A DNA stretch of 64,000 nt, from the NCBI RefSeq assembly GCF_000788395.1, contig NZ_CP009889.1, positions 372,001 to 436,000 on the forward strand, in the 5' to 3' direction. How positions within the stretch are numbered: position 1 is the stretch's first letter; the number at the start of each line of letters is the position of its first letter. The notes beneath the pieces are model-generated. The model made no database searches, had not been told where the DNA came from, and saw nothing but the letters and a program-made list of their open reading frames with translations. This DNA is from Pseudoalteromonas piratica (lineage in GTDB: Bacteria > Pseudomonadota > Gammaproteobacteria > Enterobacterales > Alteromonadaceae). Shown in pieces: positions 55,092 through 63,376 of the stretch. A program made the translations under genes and the position numbers.

Positions 55092-55925
55092 ATGAGCAAT
55101 AATGTTATTGAAAGGGCAATAGAAACTATTCGCTTAAAGTCACAAGGGGCGTGTGGCGAAATTGATAGCTTTGTAACCATTAATTTTCACCCAGATAGGT
55201 TTACTAAAGATAACGTGCCGCTGTTAGTTGCCATAGCTGAAGCTGGTTGCTTAAAATCGCAATTTGAAACAGGTACGAGTAATGGTGGCTTATCAGCTTT
55301 TTCAGGTGGAGAGCGTTGGCTTTGGGAGCAGCGTGTATTTGATGGCGCTTACGATAACGCTGCAAATGCATTAAGACCAAAATATGGAGCACTGAATTTT
55401 CGTCATTATGAAACGGGGGCATCCCCACGTTTTGGTTCTGCTTATTTTAAGTTAAAACGTCATACACTTACCCGCACGACTTTTTGTTATCCAGACAGCT
55501 ATTTTGAGCCAAATGATTTTGCTGTCTCAAGCCATCTGCAATCATTAATAGATAAAGCAAACTCAGCAAGTGAAGACTTACTCGATGACTACATCGAGGC
55601 GCATATTCATGGTGAGATTTCGTTAAAAAATGACATTGAATGTTTAGTATTAGATCCCATCTACCGCGCTACCGAAATTGAGCTGCAAGCAAATGCATTA
55701 GGAGTGCCTGTTGAGTGGCACCAAGGTTTTACACTGAGCATTAAAACGATGCAAAAATACCCAAATTATCGTGGTCAGCAGTTTATTGAACTCGCAAAGC
55801 AGCTTGCATTAAACGAAGAAATTAATGCCAAAATTGTTGGCGAAGCTGTGACAAAACTTGGCTATGATGAACAAGACGTTAAAAAAGTGTGGCACTATTT
55901 GGCAAGGTTTGGTTACCCACTTTAA
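55092..55925 (+). CDS. DUF3626 family protein
   Basis: 277 residues. TINFHPDRFTKDNVPLLVAIAEAGCLKSQFETGTSNGGLSAFSGGERWLWEQRVFDGAY and LKRHTLTRTTFCYPDSYFEP match DUF3626, a conserved bacterial family of unknown function possibly related to toxin-like enzymes. Short hydrophobic open frame overlapping its end (55889-56071) is not called. Confidence 0.85.
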   Translation: MSNNVIERAIETIRLKSQGACGEIDSFVTINFHPDRFTKDNVPLLVAIAEAGCLKSQFETGTSNGGLSAFSGGERWLWEQRVFDGAYDNAANALRPKYGALNFRHYETGASPRFGSAYFKLKRHTLTRTTFCYPDSYFEPNDFAVSSHLQSLIDKANSASEDLLDDYIEAHIHGEISLKNDIECLVLDPIYRATEIELQANALGVPVEWHQGFTLSIKTMQKYPNYRGQQFIELAKQLALNEEINAKIVGEAVTKLGYDEQDVKKVWHYLARFGYPL

Positions 55926-56255
55926 CGTACTGTATGCAGGCCTCATTATTAATTTCTAATATCTATGTTTTGGTGCTGGTAGCGTTTATTGTTTACCTTT
56001 CTTCACAGTCTTATTCGTGTCTTTTTTTAATTATTATTGCCTCCTTTTTTTGCCTGGAAAGTCTAATTTAAATCTTCTCGAACGCCTTATAGTCAGAGGG
56101 GTATAACTTGGTTTTGGTTATTTTTAGTTTGTAAATCAATTGCTGAGCAAAGTTGTGAACCTTGTTTTACTTTAGTTTTTACCTATTGACAGCGTTGTCA
56201 AAAAGTACCAGTATCCGGTACGTTAATTAATTGTTAACGTTCTAAGGGCAGAAGA
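55926..56255. other. Intergenic region upstream of the chitinase gene
   Basis: 330 bases. It contains a LacI-type palindrome at 56187-56200 and otherwise no feature I could support. A 45-codon hydrophobic frame from 55934 lacks an RBS. Confidence 0.5.
56187..56200. promoter_or_regulatory. LacI-family-type operator (NagR-like) before the chitinase gene
   Basis: TGACAGCGTTGTCA is an even palindrome with a central CG and pattern TGACARCGYTGTCA. It overlaps TTGACA at 56186, which could be a -35 box. Resembles the sites I recall for NagR, the LacI-type regulator of chitin/GlcNAc use in Alteromonadales. Confidence 0.6.
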
Positions 56256-57884
56256 ATGAAAAAAACAAATTTAGTGTGGGCGCTCCAATTGGCATTGGCA
56301 GCACCTTTAGCAGCTAATGCACTCAATGTGCAACCCGATCCACAAAACCCTAATGGTTATGTGTTATTAAAAAGCGAAGTCGCAACAGCGGCACAAAATA
56401 AAACCGCAAACCCGATGTATGCCATTTGGTCTAATGCGCTGCGTACCGCCGATAATAGTTTAGTTGAATCTATTGTTCCAAATGGCGCTACCAACCCTGT
56501 AAACGTTAAGCGTGCTGAGCGAGTTTTTGGTGAGCTGCAATGGAATTTTCTAACGCAAATGGCTGCGCCAGAATATACCTATACGCGTTTCTTACGTGCA
56601 ATTGGAAAGTTTCCAGCCTTTTGTGGTGATTATACGGATGGGCGAGATGCCGATGCGATTTGTTTACGTTCAATTGTGACGGCATTTGCACACTTTGCAC
56701 AAGAAACAGGTGGTCATATTGCTAAAGATAATATTTCCGATAATCCGAACGGGCTAGAGGAGTGGCAACAAGCACTTGTTCATGTAAGGGAAATGGGATG
56801 GTCTGAAGGGCAACCAGGGTATACAACAGGATGTGGTCAAAATGATTGGCAGAACCGTCGCTGGCCATGTGCACCTGAACAGGGGTATTTTGGTCGCGGT
56901 GCCAAACAACTTTCATATCACTTTAACTATGGTGCATTTTCAGAAGCCATGTTTGATGGTGACGCCACGGTGTTATTAAATAACCCGGCATTAGTAGCCG
57001 ATTCATGGCTAAACTTAGCGTCTGCAATTTGGTTTTTCTTAACACCGCAAGCGCCAAAACCAGCAATGCTACATGTTATTGACCGTACTTGGTCACCATC
57101 GCAACGAGAAAGCTCGGCAGGTATTGGCTATGGTTTTGGTACCACCATCAACATTATTAATGGCGGTATTGAATGTGGCGAGCAAAATAAAAATAAAGGC
57201 CAGCCAGTTAACCGTATTCGCTATTGGGAAGGGCTTTCTGCACATTATCAAATCCCCATTGAAATGGATGAAGAGAATACATGCTGGCAGCAAACGCCAT
57301 ATGGCAGTTTGAATTTGGAAGGTGCAAACGATGTACTTTACACTAATTGGGAAGGTGATTGGGCTTACTATGCGGATAGACCAGGAGGTTATGCGTTTGA
57401 ATGTAAGCTAGTTGCCTATCAAACGGCATATTCTGCACTAGTACCTGGCGATTATGAGAAATGTGTCACTAACTTCTATTTGTCGCATGCAAATTGGCCA
57501 GAAGTAAGACTGGTTGATACTTTACCGGATCCGGTAGAGCCACCTGCTACGGGTAATGCGTGGTCGGCAGATAAGGTTTATTTGCAAGGTGATAAAGTGG
57601 TGTATGAAAATGCTGAGTATCAAGCAAAGTGGTGGACGCAAGGCGATGTACCCACTGCGGGAGGGCCTTGGCAGTTGCTAACGAACACGCCGCCGCCAAC
57701 AGAGCCACCAACGGAGCCGCCAGTTGAGCCACCAGTAGAACCCCCAGTTGAATCACCAGTTGCACAATGGCAGCCTGGTGCCGTGTATGTTGCGGGCGAT
57801 CAAGCTGTATATGAAAACAAAACTTATACAGCAAAATGGTGGAACCAAGGTGAACAACCAAATCAAAGCAATGCTTGGCAATAA
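56256..57884 (+). CDS. Secreted GH19 chitinase with two C-terminal chitin-binding modules
   Basis: 542 residues after RBS AAGGGCAGAAG; signal peptide to ANA-LN. The GH19 catalytic domain (about 50-420) contains the acid Glu150 in FAHFAQETGGH and the YFGRGAKQLSYHFNYG signature at about 210-225. A CBM5/12-type module at about 430-474 (WSADKVYLQGDKVVYENAEYQAKWWTQG), a Pro/Glu-Pro linker (PPTEPPTEPPVEPP...) and a second CBM5/12 module (WQPGAVYVAGDQAVYENKTYTAKWWNQG) follow. It would bind and hydrolyse chitin outside the cell. Terminator follows. Confidence 0.94.
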   Translation: MKKTNLVWALQLALAAPLAANALNVQPDPQNPNGYVLLKSEVATAAQNKTANPMYAIWSNALRTADNSLVESIVPNGATNPVNVKRAERVFGELQWNFLTQMAAPEYTYTRFLRAIGKFPAFCGDYTDGRDADAICLRSIVTAFAHFAQETGGHIAKDNISDNPNGLEEWQQALVHVREMGWSEGQPGYTTGCGQNDWQNRRWPCAPEQGYFGRGAKQLSYHFNYGAFSEAMFDGDATVLLNNPALVADSWLNLASAIWFFLTPQAPKPAMLHVIDRTWSPSQRESSAGIGYGFGTTINIINGGIECGEQNKNKGQPVNRIRYWEGLSAHYQIPIEMDEENTCWQQTPYGSLNLEGANDVLYTNWEGDWAYYADRPGGYAFECKLVAYQTAYSALVPGDYEKCVTNFYLSHANWPEVRLVDTLPDPVEPPATGNAWSADKVYLQGDKVVYENAEYQAKWWTQGDVPTAGGPWQLLTNTPPPTEPPTEPPVEPPVEPPVESPVAQWQPGAVYVAGDQAVYENKTYTAKWWNQGEQPNQSNAWQ

Positions 57885-57925
57885 ACATTAAGCTAAGCGC
57901 AATGTTCGAATATTAAAACCGCAAG

Positions 57926-57962
57926 CTCGCAAGCACGCTAAAAGCGCCCTTGCGAGTTTTTA
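57926..57962 (+). terminator. Terminator of the chitinase gene
   Basis: Stem CTCGCAAG / CTTGCGAG followed by TTTTTAT. Confidence 0.8.
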
Positions 57963-58035
57963 TTGGTGTATTTAACTCGAGCACAAAGCTTAATTACGCT
58001 CTGTTAACTCCAATATTACGGTTAGTAGGCAACAC

Positions 58036-58404
58036 CAAACACCCCCCGAAGATCTCAGCGAGCATGCTTGTTTAGTGCATTTAAACCAAGATATTTGGCA
58101 GTTTGTAAAGGGACAACAAAGCATGGCTGTGAGAGTAAACGGCCCATTGGTGTGCAATGATGTTACCACCCTTGTTCAAGCCACCATCAACGGCACTGGT
58201 ATTGCGAGAATACCCTACGATATCGCAAGTCACGTTATTGATAATCGCCAGTTAATACCGATTTTACAAGATTAAATCCATGCCAGTAGTCAACTATGGG
58301 CTGTGTATTTATCTCGTAGCTATCAGCAGCCAGTGGTGAGAGCGTTTATCGATTTTGTCGCGGAACGCTGGCAACACGATATTCTACCGCCAATAGAGAG
58401 TTAA
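58036..58404 (+). pseudogene. Remnant of a LysR-family regulator (effector domain C-terminus)
   Basis: The frame reads TPPEDLSEHACLVHLNQDIWQF, then VRVNGPLVCNDVTTLVQATINGTGIARIPYDIA..., a LysR effector domain; an in-frame TAA at 58273-58275 interrupts it and the reading continues as SQLWAVYLSRSYQQPVVRAFIDFVAERW to a stop at 58402. No HTH part remains. A second decaying LysR gene in the window. Confidence 0.85.
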
Positions 58405-58567
58405 CTTTTTATTGTTAATTAAATCAATTAGTAAACTTACTATTGCGTTATTGTTGTTTTGCTTTCAAGAGTCCCTGTATACCAATTATTGTGTTTTTTT
58501 GAATACTTTTGATTTATTGGCAGGTCTATCACTGTAGATTTAATTTTGAAGAGACAGTGTGACATAA

Positions 58568-59416
58568 ATGAAAGTGATATCCAGCAGGTTTTTGGTAGGT
58601 GTTTTACTTAGCGTATCAGGCGCGCTTATGGCAATAAGTTCTTTGCTTATTGGGCAAGATGTTAGTTTAAACCGTGTTTTAGATTTTTATTTGCTTGAAG
58701 GATTAATCAGTCAAGAGCATGCCAGCTTAATTGCAGCGTTTGCCTTTGCCACCATGGCGATACTGGCTGGATTAAGTATTAAAAGTGATAAGGCGCAAAA
58801 ATTGCTCGCGATTTGTTTGCTAATTATTAGCGTTACACCCTTGTTTACTTTATTAGATAGCAGCCGATGGATAGCCGAGCTGGGTGGTTTTCCTGCCATC
58901 GGTTCGGGCCAAGGTATTATTAAATACTTCGCGTTAATGGCGATCGCCATTCACCTTTTTTATGCACACAATATGACATTACGCCAACAACAATGGGTGC
59001 AACTATTCCCCGTTGTTTTAGTGTTGTTATGGATTGGAGGCATGAAGTTTACTGAAATAGAGGCACAAGGCATTGAAGATCTGGTTCGCTCGTCGCCATT
59101 AATGAGTTGGATGTATCATCTTTGGTCAGTGCAAACAGCGTCAAACCTGATTGGTATTTACGATTTGATTGCGCTCGGCTTGCTGGTTTTATCAGTATAC
59201 TTCCAGCGCGTATTGTGGCTTGGTATTTTAATGGCTGGGGCAGTCATGCTTACCACTCAAACATTCCTCTTTACATGGCCTCCAGCGCTATCAAGCGATA
59301 CAGTGCTTAGCTCAGGCGGGCAGTTTTTGATTAAAGATCTGTGGTTTGTTGCTAACTTGGTGCTGTTTACGTGTTTGGCAATTAAGCAATCAAAACAAGC
59401 ACAATTGAGAGATTAA
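58568..59416 (+). CDS. DUF417 (YkgB/RclC-like) inner-membrane protein
   Basis: 282 residues, about eight hydrophobic segments. The C-terminal half carries the diagnostic WIGGMKFTEIEAQGIEDLVRSSPLMSWMY of DUF417, followed by IGIYDLIALGLLVLS and SFLFTWP-like TWPPALSSDTVLSSGGQFLIKDLWFV. E. coli RclC belongs to the family and is linked to reactive chlorine resistance. Here there is no rclA or rclB neighbour. The N-terminal third is longer than in RclC. Confidence 0.85.
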   Translation: MKVISSRFLVGVLLSVSGALMAISSLLIGQDVSLNRVLDFYLLEGLISQEHASLIAAFAFATMAILAGLSIKSDKAQKLLAICLLIISVTPLFTLLDSSRWIAELGGFPAIGSGQGIIKYFALMAIAIHLFYAHNMTLRQQQWVQLFPVVLVLLWIGGMKFTEIEAQGIEDLVRSSPLMSWMYHLWSVQTASNLIGIYDLIALGLLVLSVYFQRVLWLGILMAGAVMLTTQTFLFTWPPALSSDTVLSSGGQFLIKDLWFVANLVLFTCLAIKQSKQAQLRD

Positions 59417-59573
59417 TAGTCCGCTAAATCCACTCATTTATTTGCGTGTTACTCGCATTACCTGTATCAATTTTGATTCAGGTAATGTGAGCTTCCTTAC
59501 CTTCATTTATACCTGATAGTTACTGCCATATACGTTATTTTTGAGGTGCAAAAAATAATCGCTTGTTATTTTT

Positions 59574-59588
59574 TAGACGGTCGGTCTA
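59574..59588. promoter_or_regulatory. AcuR/NemR-type operator 1 over the acuR promoter
   Basis: TAGACGGTCGGTCTA (TAGAC-N5-GTCTA) overlaps the -10 box TATAAT (59587-59592); -35-like TTGTTA at 59563-59568 with an 18-base spacer. Confidence 0.85.
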
Positions 59589-59598
59589 TAATCGATTT

Positions 59599-60231
59599 AT
59601 GACAGAGAAAACACCACAACCTCGCAAGCGAGGACGGCCGAAGAAAAGTGAGCGAGCTCACCTCGACACACGAGCTGAATTAATTCAAAGTGGTTTGGCG
59701 CACTTTACAGAGTTTGGCTTTGTGGCGTCAGGCATTGATATGATCCTGAAAAAAACAGGCACACCGAAAGGTTCTTTTTATTATTATTTTGACAGTAAAG
59801 AGGCGTTTGGTAAGGCAGTAATTGACAATTACGCTCGGTTTTTTGCTAAGCGATTAGATGGCTGTTTGCTTGAACATTCGGTTGACCCAGTAACGCGAAT
59901 TACTCAGTTTGTCGCGTTATCTAAACAAGGTATGGTCAAGCATCAATTTACGCGTGGTTGCCTTGTTGGTAACTTAGGCCAAGAAGTCGATCTGTTACCT
60001 GAAACGTTTCGAGCTTTACTGCTAGCTATTTTTAGCGAATGGCAAGATAAGCTGGCGCTGTGTTTAAAAGAGGCGCAACAGCAAGGGCTTTGCGATAAAA
60101 GCAAAGACCCTCATGCCTTAGCTGAATTTTTCTGGGTTGGTTGGGAAGGCGCTGTGAGTCGCGCTAAATTAGCGCAGTCGACCAAACCACTCGATAGTTA
60201 TTTAAATCACTTTTTAATGTTGCTGAAATAA
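59599..60231 (+). CDS. acuR: TetR-family repressor of the acuR/NemR type
   Basis: 210 residues from ATG 59599; an upstream TTG at 59563 would lie in the promoter. Basic N-terminus (PRKRGRPKKS), TetR HTH (RAELIQSGLAHFTEFGFVASGIDMILKKTGTPKGSFYYYFDSKEAFGKAVI), and a ligand domain with RGCLVGNLGQEV, as in AcuR/NemR. These sense electrophiles such as acrylate or N-ethylmaleimide. No Shine-Dalgarno is present and the -10 box is seven bases upstream, so the transcript may be leaderless. Regulates itself and acuI through matching operators. Confidence 0.87.
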   Translation: MTEKTPQPRKRGRPKKSERAHLDTRAELIQSGLAHFTEFGFVASGIDMILKKTGTPKGSFYYYFDSKEAFGKAVIDNYARFFAKRLDGCLLEHSVDPVTRITQFVALSKQGMVKHQFTRGCLVGNLGQEVDLLPETFRALLLAIFSEWQDKLALCLKEAQQQGLCDKSKDPHALAEFFWVGWEGAVSRAKLAQSTKPLDSYLNHFLMLLK

Positions 60232-60248
60232 AATTTTTTGTAATTTAA

Positions 60249-60263
60249 TAGACGACCAGTCTA
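60249..60263. promoter_or_regulatory. AcuR/NemR-type operator 2 over the acuI promoter
   Basis: TAGACGACCAGTCTA (TAGAC-N5-GTCTA) overlaps the -10 TATATT (60262-60267), with -35-like TTGTAA at 60238-60243 and the same 18-base spacing as in front of acuR. Confidence 0.85.
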
Positions 60264-60281
60264 TATTTGGAGGTAATACCG

Positions 60282-61262
60282 ATGAAAGCAGTGCTAATTG
60301 AAAAAGATGAACAAGGTTATCGTGCAGCCTTACAAGAACTTGAACCGAGCTTTTTACAAGGTGGTGACGTCGTCGTTGATGTTGCCTACAGCACGTTAAA
60401 TTACAAAGATGCGCTTGCCATTACAGGTAAAGGCCCGGTTGTAAGGCAGTTTCCGTTGATCCCAGGCATTGATTTAGTGGGCACTGTGGTCGAAAGTGAC
60501 AGTGAAAAGTTTAAAGCGGGTGATAAGGTATTGCTAAATGGCTTTGGGGTCGGCGAGCAATATCATGGTGGCCTTGCTCAAAGAGCCTGCGTTAAAAGTG
60601 ATTGGTTAATTCATCTGCCGCCACAAATCACACCCTTTCAAGCGATGGCAATTGGCACAGCTGGATATACGGCGATGCTATGTATTATTGCGCTTGAGAA
60701 ACAAGGGATTACTCCAGACTCTGGTAAAATCTTAGTAACTGGCGCCAATGGCGGGGTGGGCAGCTTTGCCATTTCATTGTTAGCAAAATTGGGCTATCAC
60801 GTGGTTGCTTCAACTGGGCGCGTGTCAGAGGCTGATTACCTCATTCAGTTGGGCGCAAAGGATGTTATCGACCGTAATACCTTGTCAGAACCTGGTCGAC
60901 CATTAGGGAAATCGTTGTGGGCGGGTGCCATTGATTCGGTTGGAAGTCATACGTTAGCAAATGTATGTGCTCAGATGGAGTATGGTGGGTCAGTCGCGGC
61001 ATGTGGACTGGCACAGGGTATGGATTTTCCGGCAACTGTTGCGCCATTTATTTTACGTGGTGTGAACTTGCTTGGTATTGATAGTGTGATGCGGCCAATT
61101 CCAGATCGTGAAGCTGCTTGGCAAAAACTGGCAAAGTTGATTGATGACACCATGTTAAAAGATATTGCAACGACCATTTCACTGTCACAAGTAGTCGAAG
61201 TATCAAATGATTTATTGGCGGGTAGGGTGCAAGGTCGAGTTGTCGTTGATCTAGCGCTTTAA
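60282..61262 (+). CDS. acuI: AcuI-type acrylyl-CoA reductase / quinone oxidoreductase (MDR superfamily)
   Basis: 326 residues from ATG 60282 (GGAGG RBS). The MDR pattern KAVLIEKDEQGYRAALQELE, YSTLNYKDALAITGKGPVVRQFPLIPGIDLVGTV, ILVTGANGGVGSFAISLLAKLGYHVVASTG and GIDSVMRPIPDREAAW is that of the YhdH/AcuI group. It lacks zinc-binding residues and uses NADPH to reduce acryloyl-CoA, detoxifying acrylate from DMSP breakdown. The operator upstream ties it to the TetR gene. Confidence 0.92.
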   Translation: MKAVLIEKDEQGYRAALQELEPSFLQGGDVVVDVAYSTLNYKDALAITGKGPVVRQFPLIPGIDLVGTVVESDSEKFKAGDKVLLNGFGVGEQYHGGLAQRACVKSDWLIHLPPQITPFQAMAIGTAGYTAMLCIIALEKQGITPDSGKILVTGANGGVGSFAISLLAKLGYHVVASTGRVSEADYLIQLGAKDVIDRNTLSEPGRPLGKSLWAGAIDSVGSHTLANVCAQMEYGGSVAACGLAQGMDFPATVAPFILRGVNLLGIDSVMRPIPDREAAWQKLAKLIDDTMLKDIATTISLSQVVEVSNDLLAGRVQGRVVVDLAL

Positions 61263-61272
61263 AACAGATGGC

Positions 61273-61310
61273 AAAACGGTTGCCTGAAAAGCATAGGTAA
61301 CCGTTTTTTA
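61273..61310. terminator. Bidirectional terminator of acuI and the HxlR gene
   Basis: Stem AAAACGGTTGCCT / AGGTAACCGTTTT with loop GAAAAGCAT, one G-T pairing, plus a T run. Confidence 0.85.
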
Positions 61311-61341
61311 TTTATTCTTTTTGAGAAAGCAGCTTTATTGA

Positions 61342-61698
61342 CTAGTTATGGTTTTGGCTCTGTTGTGCGTCAATGTCTTCTTGAAGTGCGGAAATTTGTG
61401 CTAATACCCCGACAAACTTTTCTCCAAACTCAGTAATTGTGTATTCCACGCGCGGGGGAATTTCGTTGTATTCAACTTTATCTAAAATGCCAAAATCAAC
61501 ATTACGCTTTAGGCATTGATTAAGCACTTTGGTCGACAGTCCATCGACACTGCGAACCATTTCACCGGGTCGATTAATGCCATTTTCGAGTAAGTGGTAA
61601 ACGGTTAGCGACCATTTACAGCCAAATATTGTTTCAACCATGCGTGCACTTGTTTGCGGTGCCATTTTTCGTGTAAAAAACTTTTCTTGTGATTTCAT
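61342..61698 (-). CDS. HxlR-family winged-helix regulator
   Basis: 118 residues. GCKWSLTVYHLLENGINRPGEMVRSVDGLSTKVLNQCLKRNVDFGILDKVEYNEIPPRVEYTITEFG is the complete HxlR domain. A Cys at 27 and another near 62 could sense oxidants or electrophiles, as in HypR/QorR relatives. Divergent from the SDR gene, its likely target. Confidence 0.92.
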   Translation of the reverse strand: MKSQEKFFTRKMAPQTSARMVETIFGCKWSLTVYHLLENGINRPGEMVRSVDGLSTKVLNQCLKRNVDFGILDKVEYNEIPPRVEYTITEFGEKFVGVLAQISALQEDIDAQQSQNHN

Positions 61699-61801
61699 AA
61701 AGATGTACCAAAAAGTACCTACCTAACCAAATTGTACTTACTATTCAGCTACCTACAGATGCTTTTAATATTACCACGAGTTTAATTATAGGAAGAAGAA
61801 T

Positions 61802-62560
61802 ATGACAAATTTTAATTATCAGCGTGCTTTGGTTATTGGTGGTTCTAGTGGCATTGGTTTTGAAGCGGCAAAGCAGCTGCTTAAAGCGGGCGTATCGGTT
61901 TCGATTATTGGTAATAATGGGAAAAAGCTAGATGACGCGGTAAACGTACTTTCTAACTATGGTGAAGTAAATGGTATTCAATTGAACCTTTATGATGAAG
62001 CGGCCGTAACACAATTCATTGAGCGCCTTGAGGGTAATTATGGTTATTTAGTGAATGCAGCTGGGTATTTTAGCCCTAAACCTTTTTTAGCACACTCAAT
62101 TGCGGATTATGAAAAGTATCACGCCCTGAATAAAGCAACATTTATGCTGACACAAGCGGTTGCTAAGGGCATGATTTCATTAGGTGGAGGCAGCATTGTT
62201 AACATTGGTTCGATGTGGGCAAAACAGGCAATTGCCGCAACGCCTTCATCAGCTTATTCTATGGCGAAAGCTGGGCTGCATGCATTAACGCAACACCTAG
62301 CAATGGAATTAGCAGCGCACAATATTCGTGTCAATGCAGTTTCACCAGCCGTTGTGAATACACCCATTTATCAGCATTTCATTGAAAAGGATGAGGTTGA
62401 TACTGTACTTAAAAGCTTTGATGATTTTCACCCGATTGGTCGAGTTGGGTCGCCAAAGGATGTTGCTAATAGCATCACCTTTTTATTGTCAGAACAAGCA
62501 AGCTGGGTAACGGGTGCAATTTGGGATGTTGATGGCGGCGTGATAGCAGGTCGAAATTAA
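61802..62560 (+). CDS. Short-chain dehydrogenase/reductase (SDR)
   Basis: 252 residues, RBS AGGAAGAAG. Rossmann nucleotide site GGSSGIGF (12-19), NAAGYF, catalytic Ser-x(n)-Tyr-x3-Lys ([22 protein letters not shown]), and C-terminal [11 protein letters not shown]. Substrate unknown. First of two genes with the cupin gene. Confidence 0.92.
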   Translation: MTNFNYQRALVIGGSSGIGFEAAKQLLKAGVSVSIIGNNGKKLDDAVNVLSNYGEVNGIQLNLYDEAAVTQFIERLEGNYGYLVNAAGYFSPKPFLAHSIADYEKYHALNKATFMLTQAVAKGMISLGGGSIVNIGSMWAKQAIAATPSSAYSMAKAGLHALTQHLAMELAAHNIRVNAVSPAVVNTPIYQHFIEKDEVDTVLKSFDDFHPIGRVGSPKDVANSITFLLSEQASWVTGAIWDVDGGVIAGRN

Positions 62561-62569
62561 GGCATACAC

Positions 62570-62590
62570 GCGCCTAGTGTTAGGCGCTTT
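62570..62590 (+). terminator. Weak terminator or attenuator between SDR and cupin genes
   Basis: Stem GCGCCTA / TAGGCGC with loop GTGT but only TTT following, so read-through into the cupin gene is likely. Confidence 0.5.
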
Positions 62591-62601
62591 GGGGTAATTT
62601 A

Positions 62602-63255
62602 ATGATTAATATGAATTTTGCACAAAGGGTTGTGATAAATACATCCGAGCTTGACTGGGTTTCGAGCCCTGCTAATGGCGTACTAAGAAAACCATTAGAA
62701 CGCGAAGCGAAAGAGTCAGGTCACACGACAAGTGTTGTTCAGTACGGCCCAAATACGGCGTTTGCAACACACCCACACCCCAAAGGCGAAGAGATTTTTG
62801 TGTTAGAAGGTGTTTTTTCGGATGAGCATGGTGATTACCCTGCGGGCACTTACTTACGCAACCCACCAGGTAGTTCTCACGCGCCCTTTAGCAAAGACGG
62901 TTGTATTATTTTGGTAAAACTCAATCAATTCTCTCCAGGGGATACTGAGTTGGTCAGAATAAATACGCGTGAGGCCAATTGGCTTGCGGGACATGGTGGA
63001 TTAGAAGTGATGCCGCTTCATGATTTTGAGCATGAACATGTGGCGCTGGTGAAATGGCCTAAAGGTGAGGTTTTCCAACCCCATGCTCATTTTGGTGGGG
63101 AGGAAATATTTGTGTTATCGGGAGAATTTATTGATGAACTTGGCAGGTATCCGAAAGGAACTTGGCTAAGAAGTCCACATATGAGCAAACATCATCCTTA
63201 TGTTGAACAGGAAACCGTAATCCTAGTTAAAACGGGACACCTACCGATTGCCTGA
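62602..63255 (+). CDS. Double-cupin protein (ChrR-like cupin)
   Basis: 217 residues, RBS GGGGTAA. Two cupin units: THPHPKGEEIFVLEGVFSDEHGDYPAGTYLRNPPGSSH and QPHAHFGGEEIFVLSGEFIDELGRYPKGTWLRSPHMSKHHP, each with His, His, Glu and His metal ligands. The repeat resembles the ChrR cupin anti-sigma module but here it is free, without a zinc anti-sigma domain, so an enzyme-like role is more likely. Confidence 0.9.
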   Translation: MINMNFAQRVVINTSELDWVSSPANGVLRKPLEREAKESGHTTSVVQYGPNTAFATHPHPKGEEIFVLEGVFSDEHGDYPAGTYLRNPPGSSHAPFSKDGCIILVKLNQFSPGDTELVRINTREANWLAGHGGLEVMPLHDFEHEHVALVKWPKGEVFQPHAHFGGEEIFVLSGEFIDELGRYPKGTWLRSPHMSKHHPYVEQETVILVKTGHLPIA

Positions 63256-63272
63256 AGTTTTATACTGAAAAC

Positions 63273-63309
63273 AAAACGGTTACCTATAAATACAAAGGTA
63301 ACCGTTTTT
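63273..63309. terminator. Terminator of the cupin gene
   Basis: Thirteen-base stem AAAACGGTTACCT / AGGTAACCGTTTT, perfect, with a T run. Nearly the same stem as the one at 61273. Confidence 0.88.
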
Positions 63310-63376
63310 AGTTATGATTTATAAAAGCTATTTACAGCTCACTTGGCCTTTTTATGCGTAAAGTGAGCGCAAATCA

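Noticed and set aside
55934..56071. 45-codon hydrophobic frame after the DUF3626 gene
   Set aside because: No RBS and only T-rich composition; I kept it out although two membrane-like stretches are present.
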